Source: Prolixibacteraceae bacterium (GTDB lineage Bacteria; Bacteroidota; Bacteroidia; Bacteroidales; Prolixibacteraceae). From it: DNA of 13,316 nt. The translations under genes and the position numbers were made by a program. Positions 1 through 7,912 of this stretch are shown here, one piece after another (within the stretch, counting starts at the first letter, position 1; every line of letters starts with the position of its first letter). The notes under the pieces were generated by a model. That model made no database searches. It saw only the letters and a program-made list of their open reading frames with translations, and was not told where the DNA came from. The stretch is from the NCBI GenBank assembly GCA_027858145.1, contig JAQIDF010000393.1:1-13316 (forward strand), written 5' to 3'.

Positions 1-207
1 GGTGTGACGATTACCCTGCCTGAAAATCCGGTGTCGTTAACCCAATATAAGAGCAAGCTCACCCAGTTTGGCTTCCATAAATTTCTGATTGATATGAGTC
101 ACACTCCACCATCGAAAAATACACCACAAACAATAAAGAAAAGGTTGCTAAAATCAGAACAAATTCAGCCATCGGTCAATTTTAATTTTAAAATGGGATT
201 GACATAG
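1..207 (+). CDS. 3' end of a gene cut by the window edge; possibly C-terminus of a U32-family peptidase
   Basis: The reading frame is open from base 1 to a TAG at 205-207, so this is most simply the last ~68 codons of a gene that begins before the window. The visible tail contains a stretch like 'FHKFLIDMSHTPPSK' and ends 'VNFNFKMGLT'. From memory, this resembles the C-termini of long Bacteroidota proteins annotated as peptidase U32 (collagenase-like), where a segment with 'FLIDLS' is followed by a basic stretch and a terminal 'FNFK-GL'. No catalytic region is in view, so the family call is a recollection of pattern and not a demonstrated homology. A GTG at 4 could in principle start a 67-residue protein, but no promoter or leader is visible to support that. 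It is followed by a 117-base gap before the next rightward gene. Confidence 0.45.
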   Translation, partial: GVTITLPENPVSLTQYKSKLTQFGFHKFLIDMSHTPPSKNTPQTIKKRLLKSEQIQPSVNFNFKMGLT

Positions 208-225
208 CAAAACCGTTCAATTGGT

Positions 226-233
226 TAACTTTG
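226..233 (+). promoter_or_regulatory. Probable -7 promoter element for the ketopantoate-reductase-family gene
   Basis: TAACTTTG matches the Bacteroidota -7 consensus TAnnTTTG. The upstream -33 element is weak: the nearest candidate is TTGACA at 199-204, a few bases further away than usual. The predicted start of transcription near 240 would leave a leader of roughly 85 bases before the ATG at 325. Confidence 0.4.
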
Positions 234-324
234 TCTTCCTGTTTTGACCCCGCCTATATAAAAAACAAGACAGGCAATATTTATAAAACACCCTCGTATT
301 TGCAACAAAAAAAGTAAACACAAA

Positions 325-1341
325 ATGAAGGTTTTAGTTATTGGTTCAGGGGCAATCGGCAGTGTAACAGCGGGTATTTTAGCAACAAATGATTTTGATG
401 TTGAAGTGGCTTGCAAAAATAAAGGCATTGCACAAAAAATCAATAACGAAGGGCTCCGTTTCAACATCCGCAAACGACATTTCAACACTCCAATAAAAGC
501 ATACGGTTCGGTAGAAAGTACCCCCGGAAATTATAACTATGTATTACTGGCAACCAAATCGTTCGACATGGTTAAGCCTACGCGCGAAGTAATGCAAAAA
601 CTCTCACCCGACGGACTAATCGTATCGATGCAGGATGGTTTTTGCGAAGAAGAGCTATCTCTTATTGCCGGCAGCGACCGTATAGTAGGTGCTATGATTG
701 GATGGGGCGCTACACTTAATCCTGATGGCTCGGCTATAATGACATCGGGTGGTGATATGATGATTGGCAAACTGAACGGCAAGGACGACCACAGGCTCGA
801 TAATCTTCAGTATTTACTCGGATCAATTGCCGGCACCAGTGTTGTTGCCAATATCAACGAACACATTTTTTCAAAACTGGTAGTAAACTCTTGTGTGACC
901 ACTTTAGGTGCCATATCCGGACTAAGGATTGGTTCGTTAATTACCAATGCTGATCTTCGCAATATTTTCCTGAAAATAGTAGAAGAAGCCATAGAAGTAG
1001 CCAACGCCCTGAAAATTAACATACCGGAGTATTCCAACCAAATAAACTTCTACAATCTTATCAGCGGTAACTCCTTATATCACAGGGTTCTAAAACACCT
1101 GACCATACGAATTTTTGGAATTAAATACCGAAATGTGAAATCTTCGGGACTACAGTCGCTCGAACGGGGTGAGTATACCGAAATTGACCATCTAAACGGC
1201 TTTCTGGTTAAAAAAGCCAAAGAAACAGGCATTGATATTCCTGTAAATGAACAGCTCGTAAAAATGGTACACGAAATAGAAAATGGCAAACGTGAAATTG
1301 GCTGCAAAAATTTAGATGAGATATTACTTACAATGCAGTAA
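325..1341 (+). CDS. Ketopantoate reductase (ApbA/PanE) family oxidoreductase
   Basis: The 338-residue product has the size and layout of 2-dehydropantoate 2-reductase. An N-terminal NAD(P)-binding Rossmann fold opens with 'VIGSGAIGSVTAG' (residues 5-17), and a helical C-terminal domain follows. By pattern matching to E. coli PanE, the catalytic lysine is K184 in 'FSKLVVNS', followed by N188. The motif 'SSGLQSLERGEYTEIDHLNGF' around 273-293 supplies the conserved Ser and Glu (E286). K78 in 'LLATKSF' fits the cofactor-side lysine. Two positions differ from PanE: the usual 'QNG' is 'QDG' (D104), and the second Asn of the K-x3-N-x3-N pattern is T192. Family membership is secure, but whether the substrate is ketopantoate is open, since no panB, panC or panD lies nearby. 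The 3' end overlaps the convergent M64 gene by 18 bases. Confidence 0.9.
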   Translation: MKVLVIGSGAIGSVTAGILATNDFDVEVACKNKGIAQKINNEGLRFNIRKRHFNTPIKAYGSVESTPGNYNYVLLATKSFDMVKPTREVMQKLSPDGLIVSMQDGFCEEELSLIAGSDRIVGAMIGWGATLNPDGSAIMTSGGDMMIGKLNGKDDHRLDNLQYLLGSIAGTSVVANINEHIFSKLVVNSCVTTLGAISGLRIGSLITNADLRNIFLKIVEEAIEVANALKINIPEYSNQINFYNLISGNSLYHRVLKHLTIRIFGIKYRNVKSSGLQSLERGEYTEIDHLNGFLVKKAKETGIDIPVNEQLVKMVHEIENGKREIGCKNLDEILLTMQ

Positions 1342-2601
1342 AATCGCTTCTTCTATAGACTTTTGGCAAACCGGACAAAATTCACCGGCCGACTCTTCCT
1401 TCATCCAACAACTCATAACCGGGCTATAAATTCCTTTGTTGGTATATCCACCACCTTCAAACACGCCAACTTTCCCGGCATATTGAGCCTCCCGTGGTGT
1501 TGGCACTGGTATTTTTTCAGTTATTTGCCGGAACCATTTCTTATTAAACCGGATCATTGTTGTAATGTTGGGTTCCCAGGGTTCAATTTCCTGATTATAA
1601 AAATCGTTGTACGAAGTTGACGAAGAATAATACTCATCCGCTAATCCGGCTAAACCATGGCCAAGCTCATGACAAAAAACGAATGGGGAACGAGCATTAT
1701 CAGAACTGCAAACATTAAGAAAGTTATAAAATCCACCACCTCCGTAACGCTCTTCATTTACTAAAATGTAAATATAATCCCATGCCACCCCATCGAGCGC
1801 ATCGTAAACTCTTTTCATATCGCTGACGGTTAAATAGCGGGGCGAACCAAACGTGTAATAATGTGAATTAAATGCAGTATTCCTGAACAGATGTTCACCC
1901 GGGATATCAGTACCACTCTCAACCGAAGGGGTTTGCAATGCCAAAACATTAAACTTATTATGATGCAAAGAAAAAGGAGCCGCTACGAACAACGAGTCGG
2001 TCAGCCGACGCACATCCGATGAAAATTTCTTCATTTCATCTTCACGGTAACCTTCAGCCAATACTACTAAATCGACATGTTTTGATGGCACTCCATTAAA
2101 AGTTACTGTGTCAATTGGAGGAACGGGGTATTTCTCATTTATGATATAGAAATCATCAACCTTGAATGTATCGATAAAAATCGTGTTCCACTCACCACCA
2201 AATGTACGTTCCTGCAACTTCAGGAAAGCATCGCTTACCGGTTTCGGAAAAAAAAGTGATTGATAAAATGAACCGGTTTCTTGTTTGGCTTCATTGGTGA
2301 TTTGCCATTCCCAAAACAACGGGCTAAAACCTTTTTGAAAAATTAAATTGTTTGAACCCAGTGCAAACAATTGATAGCGATAAGTTCCATAATCGGGCAT
2401 CGATGTTAAAGCATTGTAATTACCGCCCCACACAGGCAAATATTTTGTTTGCTTTTTAACTACTTCAACAGAATTATGATGGCCTACAAACTCAAAATCG
2501 TAACGCACAGCTCCTTTGGTGAATAATTCAGCTACATCTTCCTGTGCTGATACTATTGTTGATAAAGAATAAAATACAAATACAAGAAATAAATGCTTCA
2601 T
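1324..2601 (-). CDS. Secreted zinc metallopeptidase, family M64 (IgA-peptidase type)
   Basis: The zinc-binding site is the extended motif 'HELGHGLAGLADEYY'. Its H311, E312, H315 and D322 fit HExGHxxxxLxDEY, the signature of peptidase family M64 (IgA peptidase, Clostridium ramosum type). The N-terminus is a signal peptide: Lys at position 2, a hydrophobic run 'FLVFVFY', and a likely cut after 'VSA' near residue 19. The protein is therefore expected in the periplasm or outside the cell. Residues ~25-140 correspond to the N-terminal domain usual in this family, and the catalytic domain follows from ~170. I chose the ATG at 2601 (425 residues) over an upstream in-frame TTG at 2619 because the signal peptide then starts properly. 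No C-terminal type IX secretion domain is seen. The natural substrate is unknown; the IgA label comes from one characterised member. It is transcribed divergently from the MscS gene. Confidence 0.9.
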   Translation of the reverse strand: MKHLFLVFVFYSLSTIVSAQEDVAELFTKGAVRYDFEFVGHHNSVEVVKKQTKYLPVWGGNYNALTSMPDYGTYRYQLFALGSNNLIFQKGFSPLFWEWQITNEAKQETGSFYQSLFFPKPVSDAFLKLQERTFGGEWNTIFIDTFKVDDFYIINEKYPVPPIDTVTFNGVPSKHVDLVVLAEGYREDEMKKFSSDVRRLTDSLFVAAPFSLHHNKFNVLALQTPSVESGTDIPGEHLFRNTAFNSHYYTFGSPRYLTVSDMKRVYDALDGVAWDYIYILVNEERYGGGGFYNFLNVCSSDNARSPFVFCHELGHGLAGLADEYYSSSTSYNDFYNQEIEPWEPNITTMIRFNKKWFRQITEKIPVPTPREAQYAGKVGVFEGGGYTNKGIYSPVMSCWMKEESAGEFCPVCQKSIEEAILLHCK

Positions 2602-2626
2602 AAGCGAATATTTTGTCAATCAAAAA

Positions 2627-2634
2627 CAAAAATA
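2627..2634 (-). promoter_or_regulatory. Probable -7 promoter element for the M64 peptidase gene
   Basis: On the minus strand this reads TATTTTTG, matching TAnnTTTG, 25 bases upstream of the ATG at 2601. The best TTTG upstream (complement of 2660-2663) lies 25 bases away, more than the usual 19-21, so the -33 element is weak. Confidence 0.4.
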
Positions 2635-2695
2635 GCTATTAAATATCAATAAATAATTCCAAATTTGCACAATTGTAATCAATAAGGACAAAACT

Positions 2696-3967
2696 ATGCA
2701 GGCAATCAATCAGATTTTATACGAATGGCTATTAAAAGTTAGCGGCAAAGAAGATTTTTCCCAGCTTTTATCAACCATAATAATGGGTGTTGCTATTCTT
2801 ATCGTCGCTTTTCTTTTTCTATACATTGCCCGGAAAATCATGCAGACAGTAGTACACCGCATGTCAAAACATACAAAAACTGAATGGGACGATATTTTTC
2901 TTAAACACAACCTGTTTTTAGCCATTGCACATTTTATTCCGGCATCAATTATTTATTTTAGCGCTTATTATGCCAACACCTTTTATCCTGAATTATATAA
3001 ATTTATCACAGGCTTATCCAACTTATACTTTCTTTTTGCAGCGATATACACGTTTAACGCTTTTCTGTCGTCACTAAATGAAATTTACAATAAAAGCGTT
3101 TCGTTCGCGAGGGAGAAACCCATTACCGGCTTCATCCAAATGATGAAGATATTTGCCTTCTTTGTTGCCATGCTTATTGTTATTTCCATTCTTTTCAATA
3201 AAGAACTCGGGAATTTATTAACCGGATTGGGAGCCATGGCTGCCGTTCTTATGCTGATTTTTAGGGATTCAATCCTTGGTTTTGTTGCAGGGTTTCAAAT
3301 CAGTATGAACAACATGGTGAAAATTGGCGATTGGATATCAATGCCACAACGTGGTGCCGATGGTCCGGTTACCGAGATTAACCTTACTACCGTTAAAGTT
3401 GAGAACTGGGATAAAACCATCTCGAACCTGCCTACTTATTCTTTGGTTTCTGAATCGTTTGTTAACTGGAAAGGGATGGAAGAATCGGGCGGTAGGCGAA
3501 TTATGCGCTCAATTAGTATTGATATGGAAAGTATCAAATTTTGCGATAAGCAAATGCTGGAAAAATTTGAAAAATTTAAACTCATAAAAGATTATATAAC
3601 TACAAAGCAACAGGAAATTGAAGAATTTAATGCAAAAATGAACCTGACGCCTGATGATTATTTTAACGGCCGCCGACAAACAAATCTGGGCATTTTCCGC
3701 AAATATCTTGAAGCTTATCTGAAGAATCATCCAATGATTAGAAACGAAATGACTTTTTTAATAAGGCATCTGCAACCTACCGAAAAAGGCATTCCTGTTC
3801 AGATTTACGTCTTTAGTAAAGACAACCGCTGGGCTAACTACGAAGCCATACAGGCCGATATTTTTGACCATGTCATCGCAGTGTTGCCCGAGTTTGGATT
3901 ACGTATATTCCAAATCCCTTCTGGTCACGATTTAAGAACACTTAAAACCACAACTATTGCCAACTGA
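2696..3967 (+). CDS. MscS-family mechanosensitive channel, YbdG-like
   Basis: The 423-residue membrane protein has about five hydrophobic segments (roughly residues 25-46, 72-92, 103-125, 146-168 and 172-200), followed by a soluble cytoplasmic domain. The last segment and what follows, 'LGAMAAVLMLIFRDSILGFV' and 'GFQISMNNMVKIGDWISMP', is the pore-lining helix and start of the beta domain of MscS-type channels. The region after it ('GPVTEINLTTVKVENWDKTI', 'LPTYSLVSESFVNW') matches the conserved MscS beta-domain pattern. Five helices plus an insertion of ~100 residues in the cytoplasmic domain and a total near 415 residues resemble E. coli YbdG more than the 286-residue MscS. The expected role is release of solutes when membrane tension rises in hypo-osmotic shock. 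It is a single gene. A near-consensus -7 element (CAAATTTG, 2660-2667) lies upstream, without a clear -33. Confidence 0.92.
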   Translation: MQAINQILYEWLLKVSGKEDFSQLLSTIIMGVAILIVAFLFLYIARKIMQTVVHRMSKHTKTEWDDIFLKHNLFLAIAHFIPASIIYFSAYYANTFYPELYKFITGLSNLYFLFAAIYTFNAFLSSLNEIYNKSVSFAREKPITGFIQMMKIFAFFVAMLIVISILFNKELGNLLTGLGAMAAVLMLIFRDSILGFVAGFQISMNNMVKIGDWISMPQRGADGPVTEINLTTVKVENWDKTISNLPTYSLVSESFVNWKGMEESGGRRIMRSISIDMESIKFCDKQMLEKFEKFKLIKDYITTKQQEIEEFNAKMNLTPDDYFNGRRQTNLGIFRKYLEAYLKNHPMIRNEMTFLIRHLQPTEKGIPVQIYVFSKDNRWANYEAIQADIFDHVIAVLPEFGLRIFQIPSGHDLRTLKTTTIAN

Positions 3968-3969
3968 TA

Positions 3970-4000
3970 TTTGGCATCATTTATATTTTTTTTAGTTTTA
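3970..4000 (+). promoter_or_regulatory. Promoter for the MBL-fold gene
   Basis: TTTG at 3970-3973, a 19-base spacer, and TAGTTTTA at 3993-4000 fit the Bacteroidota promoter pattern with one mismatch in the -7 element. The -33 element begins directly after the MscS stop codon. Predicted transcription start is near 4006, about 20 bases before the GTG start codon. Confidence 0.6.
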
Positions 4001-4025
4001 CAAAACTCAACAAAACAAAAACAAC

Positions 4026-5096
4026 GTGAAGCGAATACTATTATATACTTTTATACTTCTTACAGTCATCCATTTTTCAGTTTCAGCTAAAAAAACGGTA
4101 ATTAATAAAATAACCGATTATGTTATTACAGTATCACCGGCTAAAAAGCAATTACAAACCCTGGGCTGGCCTAACGATATAATTAATTCGATTGCTGTTA
4201 AAACAAGCGATGGCATTGTACTTATCGATACTCAAAATTCACCTGCCAATGCCAAACTTGTTAAAAGTGCTGTTATCGATTATTTTAGCGATTCCACTTT
4301 CACATATATCATTAATACTCATGGACACTCAGCACATTCGGGAGGAAACTGCATATTCGACCAAAACAGAATCGTTGCCCATTCGAACAGTGCCGATGAA
4401 ATTAAAAATTACGATGATTTGTTTCTAGGGCAAACAGTTGAATATCTTCGCAAAAAAATCTACCACAACTCTAATATTCTTGATACCATAACAACTGAAG
4501 ATAATGTCTCTGATTCGATAAACGAAGCCATTGACATGTACAAGTTCTACGAAGCTGATTTAATCAACAATTATCGTGTGCGTTACCCCGATTTAACGTT
4601 TGAAGAAGAAATGACGCTCACGCCGGGCAATAAAACCATTGAGTTGAGTTACATGGGCAAAGGTCATGGCAACGCCGATATTTTGGTATACATAAAAGAA
4701 GAAAAAACACTATGTACCGGCAATCTCTTTCACCTTGGCTCATATCAGGCTGAAGAAATGCCCAGCTTTTATTTTCACCGAACCAACGACATCGACCATT
4801 GGATAAAAACATTAACCCGCTTTCTTGAAAATCACGATGAAGTAGATTATGTTATTTCCACGCACGGCAAAAAACCTTTCAGTCGAGAAAATATTGTATT
4901 CATTAATGAGTATTGCATAGCTGTACGCGATGCTGTACAAAAAGCTAAAAAAGAAGGTACACCTAAGGAAACGATTCAGGATATTGACACTTTCGATGAA
5001 CTTTTCAATAAGTATTCAAACATTGTAAGAACGAACAATACCGTTAAAGAAATGCATACCCGAAACATCAATATAATTTGGCAAAATATTGACTAA
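4026..5096 (+). CDS. Exported metallo-beta-lactamase-fold protein with degenerate metal site
   Basis: The 356-residue product starts at GTG, about 20 bases after a predicted transcription start, with a clear signal peptide ('KRILLYTFILLTVIHFSVSA', cut near residue 21). The mature part follows the MBL-fold order: 'IVLIDTQ' at ~62-68, then 'INTHGHSAHSGGN' at 96-108. Next is a largely helical insert (~115-190), 'GKGHGNADI' with H214, 'CTGNLF' with N233, and 'ISTHGKKPF' with H280. In catalytic members the first motif is HxHxDH and the fourth GDxF. Here the aspartates are Ala103 and Asn233, while H99, H101, H104, H214 and H280 remain. The three-histidine Zn1 site could still bind metal, but the second site lacks its aspartate and the bridging ligand is altered. 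It may be a mono-metal hydrolase with another substrate, or a non-catalytic binding protein. Nothing here identifies a substrate. Confidence 0.85.
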   Translation: MKRILLYTFILLTVIHFSVSAKKTVINKITDYVITVSPAKKQLQTLGWPNDIINSIAVKTSDGIVLIDTQNSPANAKLVKSAVIDYFSDSTFTYIINTHGHSAHSGGNCIFDQNRIVAHSNSADEIKNYDDLFLGQTVEYLRKKIYHNSNILDTITTEDNVSDSINEAIDMYKFYEADLINNYRVRYPDLTFEEEMTLTPGNKTIELSYMGKGHGNADILVYIKEEKTLCTGNLFHLGSYQAEEMPSFYFHRTNDIDHWIKTLTRFLENHDEVDYVISTHGKKPFSRENIVFINEYCIAVRDAVQKAKKEGTPKETIQDIDTFDELFNKYSNIVRTNNTVKEMHTRNINIIWQNID

Positions 5097-5108
5097 AGGC
5101 TACTTTTG
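5077..5108 (+). promoter_or_regulatory. Strong promoter for the ABC importer operon
   Basis: TTTG at 5077-5080, a 20-base spacer and a perfect TACTTTTG (5101-5108) make a full Bacteroidota promoter, overlapping the last codons of the MBL-fold gene. Transcription should start near 5114. That supports the ATG at 5164 as the start of the first operon gene and argues against an upstream in-frame TTG at 5089, which would precede the promoter. The ~50-base leader is too short for a cobalamin riboswitch. Confidence 0.7.
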
Positions 5109-5163
5109 TACTTCATTACGCTTTCCGGATTATCGACCGGTATTATTTTCAATATATATTGAT

Positions 5164-5988
5164 ATGTACAAAACCAGAACTGCATTTATCTCCCTTATTA
5201 TTTTGTTGCTTATATCTCCGGTATGGGGAAAGGCACAACAAAAACGCATTATTTCGCTGGCACCATCGCTTACCAAAAACATTTATTTTTTAGAAGCACA
5301 AAACCAGCTCGTTGGTTGTACAAGCTATTGCACCGAAGCGCTGGCCGACAATAAAGAAGTGGTTGCTTCGGCAATAAAAGTAAATCTCGAAAAAGCCGTT
5401 AGTTTAAAGCCCGATCTGGTACTGGTGACTACCATGACCGAGCCTGAAACTATTGAAATGCTTGAAAAGTTCGATATCCAGGTTGAAGTTTTTTCAACAC
5501 CTAAAGATAAAGAAGAAGTATTTGAGCAATTTCTGCAAATTGGGAGTCTGGTCAACAAAAAAGAAAAAGCAAATGATATTGTTGCAACATCAAAACAAAG
5601 AATCAAAGAAATAAAAGAACTTCTGCCGGCTCACAATAAAGATATTTTCTTTCAAATAGGCGCACAGCCCATTTTCTCAGTATTACCCGGTACATTTATG
5701 AACGATTATATTACAATACTAGGAGGCAGGAATATTGCAACAGATGTAAGTACCGGCGCGGTTACACGCGAGAGTGTAGTAGCTAAAAACCCTGACATTA
5801 TTTTTGTGGTAACCATGGGCATTACCGGAGAAGAAGAATGTAAAGAATGGCAAACATTCAAGGGCATGAAAGCAACCGACAACGATAAAATATATATAAT
5901 CGATGCCGAAAAAGCTTGCAGCCCTACCCCTGTTACTTTTGTTGAAACACTCGATACGCTGGTATCACTTTTTAAAACCGGCATATAA
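5164..5988 (+). CDS. ABC importer periplasmic binding protein (BtuF/FecB type, helical-backbone class)
   Basis: The 274-residue product captures a ligand in the periplasm and delivers it to the permease encoded next. A signal peptide spans residues 1-24 ('LIILLLISPVWGKA'). It has no lipobox cysteine, so the protein should be soluble rather than lipid-anchored. The mature protein opens 'RIISLAPSLTKNIYFLEAQN', then 'LVGCTSYCTEA' and 'VNLEKAVSLKPDLVLVTTM', which is the N-lobe pattern of BtuF/FecB-type (PF01497) proteins. The C-lobe shows 'TFMNDYITILGGRNIATDV' and 'NPDIIFVV'. Ligands in this class include vitamin B12, ferric siderophores and haem. The 'TSYC' segment resembles cobalamin-type relatives, but there is no B12 riboswitch and no neighbouring TonB-dependent receptor, so I leave the ligand open. 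Its TAA overlaps the ATG of the permease gene by one base, implying coupled translation. Confidence 0.9.
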   Translation: MYKTRTAFISLIILLLISPVWGKAQQKRIISLAPSLTKNIYFLEAQNQLVGCTSYCTEALADNKEVVASAIKVNLEKAVSLKPDLVLVTTMTEPETIEMLEKFDIQVEVFSTPKDKEEVFEQFLQIGSLVNKKEKANDIVATSKQRIKEIKELLPAHNKDIFFQIGAQPIFSVLPGTFMNDYITILGGRNIATDVSTGAVTRESVVAKNPDIIFVVTMGITGEEECKEWQTFKGMKATDNDKIYIIDAEKACSPTPVTFVETLDTLVSLFKTGI

Positions 5989-7001
5989 TGAATAATCGGT
6001 TTATTAAATGGACAATGTTTATTGCAACGCTCCTCATCTTAGTTGTTGCAGCTGCTTTAATATCTCTTTCAACAGGTGAAATGGATATCGCATTGAAAGA
6101 TATTCCCGAAATTTTAAAGTCACAAAAAGGTTTAGAATACTCAATTCTTACAGCTATACGACTCCCCCGCATCGTGTTAGCATTTGCCATTGGCGGGGCT
6201 TTAAGCTTAACCGGGGCAATTCTACAAGGGATTTACCGCAACCCCCTTGTAGAACCCTATACCTTAGGCATATCGGGAGGAGCCGCACTTGGTGTAGCTG
6301 TTGTTATTGTGACTGGCTTACACCTGTCGGTCGGAGCCATTATGCTTCCATTCGCAGGCTTTGCAGGCTCTTTGATCACCATTTTTGCCGTATATTTTTT
6401 AAGCTTGAAAAAGGGGACCATCAACATCAACCGCATGTTGCTGATTGGTGTCATGATTAGCTTTATTGCATCATCGGGAATGATGTTTCTGATGTCGATA
6501 ACATCATCGGAAAATCTACACGGAATTATTTTCTGGATGATGGGCTCGCTTGACGAACCCAACACGATACTTATACGCGCTTTATTTTATTCGTCAATCA
6601 GCGGCTTAATAATCGCTTACTTTTTTGCCCGCCCCATGAATGCACTACGGTTGGGTGAAGAAAAAGCCCGCCATTTAGGCATCAACACTAATGTAACTTT
6701 GCGTATTTTATTTATCGTGGCCTCGCTGCTCACCGGCTTTTGTGTTGCTGTTGCCGGTGTTATTGGCTTTGTGGGACTTGTAATACCACACATTATTCGA
6801 AATATCATCGGCTCCGATTACCGCATTCTGCTCATCGGTTCATTTTTAGGTGGTAGTTTGTTTCTTATTGTCAGCGACATAATTGCCCGTACCATTATCT
6901 CGCCTAACGAATTGCCCATTGGTGTAATAACAGGAATTATAGGCGGTTTGGTATTTATTATTGTTTTGGCACGAACCGGCTTTAAAGCAAAAATCAGTTA
7001 G
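5988..7001 (+). CDS. ABC importer permease, FecCD/BtuC family
   Basis: This 337-residue, very hydrophobic protein would form, as a dimer, the inner-membrane channel of the importer. It has the family's ~10 transmembrane helices, beginning with residues ~7-27. Family motifs are in order: 'IRLPRIVLAFAIGGALSLTG' then 'QGIYRNPLVEPYTLGISGGA' (about residues 50-95). Next is 'GFVGLVIPHIIRNIIGSDYR' (~260-280), whose cytoplasmic loop contacts the ATPase, and finally 'ELPIGVITGIIGG' near the C-terminus. Length matches BtuC/FecD (~320-340). The ATG overlaps the previous stop (TAATG) and the next gene starts two bases after its TAG, so the three genes form a tight operon. The family transports corrinoids, siderophores or haem; the sequence does not decide between them. 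Confidence 0.95.
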   Translation: MNNRFIKWTMFIATLLILVVAAALISLSTGEMDIALKDIPEILKSQKGLEYSILTAIRLPRIVLAFAIGGALSLTGAILQGIYRNPLVEPYTLGISGGAALGVAVVIVTGLHLSVGAIMLPFAGFAGSLITIFAVYFLSLKKGTININRMLLIGVMISFIASSGMMFLMSITSSENLHGIIFWMMGSLDEPNTILIRALFYSSISGLIIAYFFARPMNALRLGEEKARHLGINTNVTLRILFIVASLLTGFCVAVAGVIGFVGLVIPHIIRNIIGSDYRILLIGSFLGGSLFLIVSDIIARTIISPNELPIGVITGIIGGLVFIIVLARTGFKAKIS

Positions 7002-7003
7002 CT

Positions 7004-7834
7004 ATGCAACATTATCTCGAAATAGAAAAACTGGTATGCGGATACGGTGAAAACTTTAACCTGAAATCAATATCCTTCAGTATAGGGCAAGGTGCGTTTG
7101 CAGGAATTATCGGCCCAAACGGTTCGGGTAAAACAACACTCTTTAAGGGCATTGCCGGCGATTTAAGCTTAAAATCGGGGGCAATTACGCTGAATAAAAC
7201 CAACATGGATACCATTCGGCTAAAAGAAAAAGCCCAGAAAATTGCAGTCGTAACCCAATACACCGAAATCACCGATATGACGGTTGAAGAATATGTTTTA
7301 ATGGGACGCACCCCCTACCGTTCCCATTTTCAGTTCTTCGAATCGAATAAAGATGCAGAAATTGCAAAAAAATACATGCTACTCACTAATATTTACCGTT
7401 TTAAAGATAAACCGATGACGGAACTGAGTGGTGGCGAACAGCAACTGGCAGCTATTGCCAGGGCATTGGCACAAGAGCCCGAGTTGCTTTTGCTTGACGA
7501 ACCTACATCGCACCTCGATATTACACATCAGGTGCAAATTCTGAACCTGATACAACAACTCAATCAGGATTTAAACCTGACGGTACTACTCATTATTCAC
7601 GATTTGAATATGGCCAGCGAGTACTGCGACTTTCTTATTATGATGAAAGACGGGGATATACATGCCATTGGAAACCCTTCGGATGTTTTAAACTACCAAA
7701 CAATCGAAGATGTATACCAAACTGTGGTAATTACCCGTGAAAACCCGGTATCGGGCAAGCCTGTAATTTTTCTGGTTTCAAAAAGAGTGCTCGACCAACA
7801 AAAGGGACAAAATAGGAAGAAGGATTCTTTATAA
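7004..7834 (+). CDS. ABC importer ATP-binding subunit, FecE/BtuD type
   Basis: The 276-residue ATPase powers the importer. All nucleotide-binding elements are present: Walker A 'GPNGSGKTT' (37-45), Q-loop glutamine Q85 in 'VVTQYTEI', ABC signature 'LSGGEQQ' (141-147), and Walker B 'LLLLDEP' (161-167) with E166 as catalytic base. D-loop 'SHLD' (169-172) and switch histidine H199 in 'IIHDLN' complete the set. The segment 'MTVEEYVLMGRTPYRSHF' is typical of the siderophore/B12 subfamily of importer ATPases (FecE, FhuC, BtuD). The C-terminus runs ~50 residues past the switch and ends in a basic, probably disordered tail. The ATG lies two bases after the permease stop. No hairpin terminator is seen in the 114 bases after it, so some read-through into the TPR gene is possible. 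Confidence 0.95.
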   Translation: MQHYLEIEKLVCGYGENFNLKSISFSIGQGAFAGIIGPNGSGKTTLFKGIAGDLSLKSGAITLNKTNMDTIRLKEKAQKIAVVTQYTEITDMTVEEYVLMGRTPYRSHFQFFESNKDAEIAKKYMLLTNIYRFKDKPMTELSGGEQQLAAIARALAQEPELLLLDEPTSHLDITHQVQILNLIQQLNQDLNLTVLLIIHDLNMASEYCDFLIMMKDGDIHAIGNPSDVLNYQTIEDVYQTVVITRENPVSGKPVIFLVSKRVLDQQKGQNRKKDSL

Positions 7835-7912
7835 ATCATGCTAAAGCGACTTATATATCAAACAAAATATCAAAATTATGAGGTAAAATGGTTCGATTAA
7901 GACAAAAAAAAT

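Noticed and set aside
2602..2619. An upstream TTG start for the M64 peptidase.
   Set aside because: It would add six residues ahead of a clean signal peptide that begins at the ATG at 2601.
4026..5096. The MBL-fold gene as a beta-lactamase resistance gene.
   Set aside because: Both aspartate metal ligands are replaced and the long helical insert is unlike metallo-beta-lactamases that act on antibiotics.
5089..5163. An upstream TTG would extend the ABC binding protein by 25 residues.
   Set aside because: It lies before the predicted promoter and overlaps the previous gene's stop; the ATG at 5164 gives a proper signal peptide.
5109..5163. A possible cobalamin riboswitch before the importer operon.
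   Set aside because: The leader after the predicted transcription start is about 50 bases, far too short, and no conserved B12-box-like sequence is visible.
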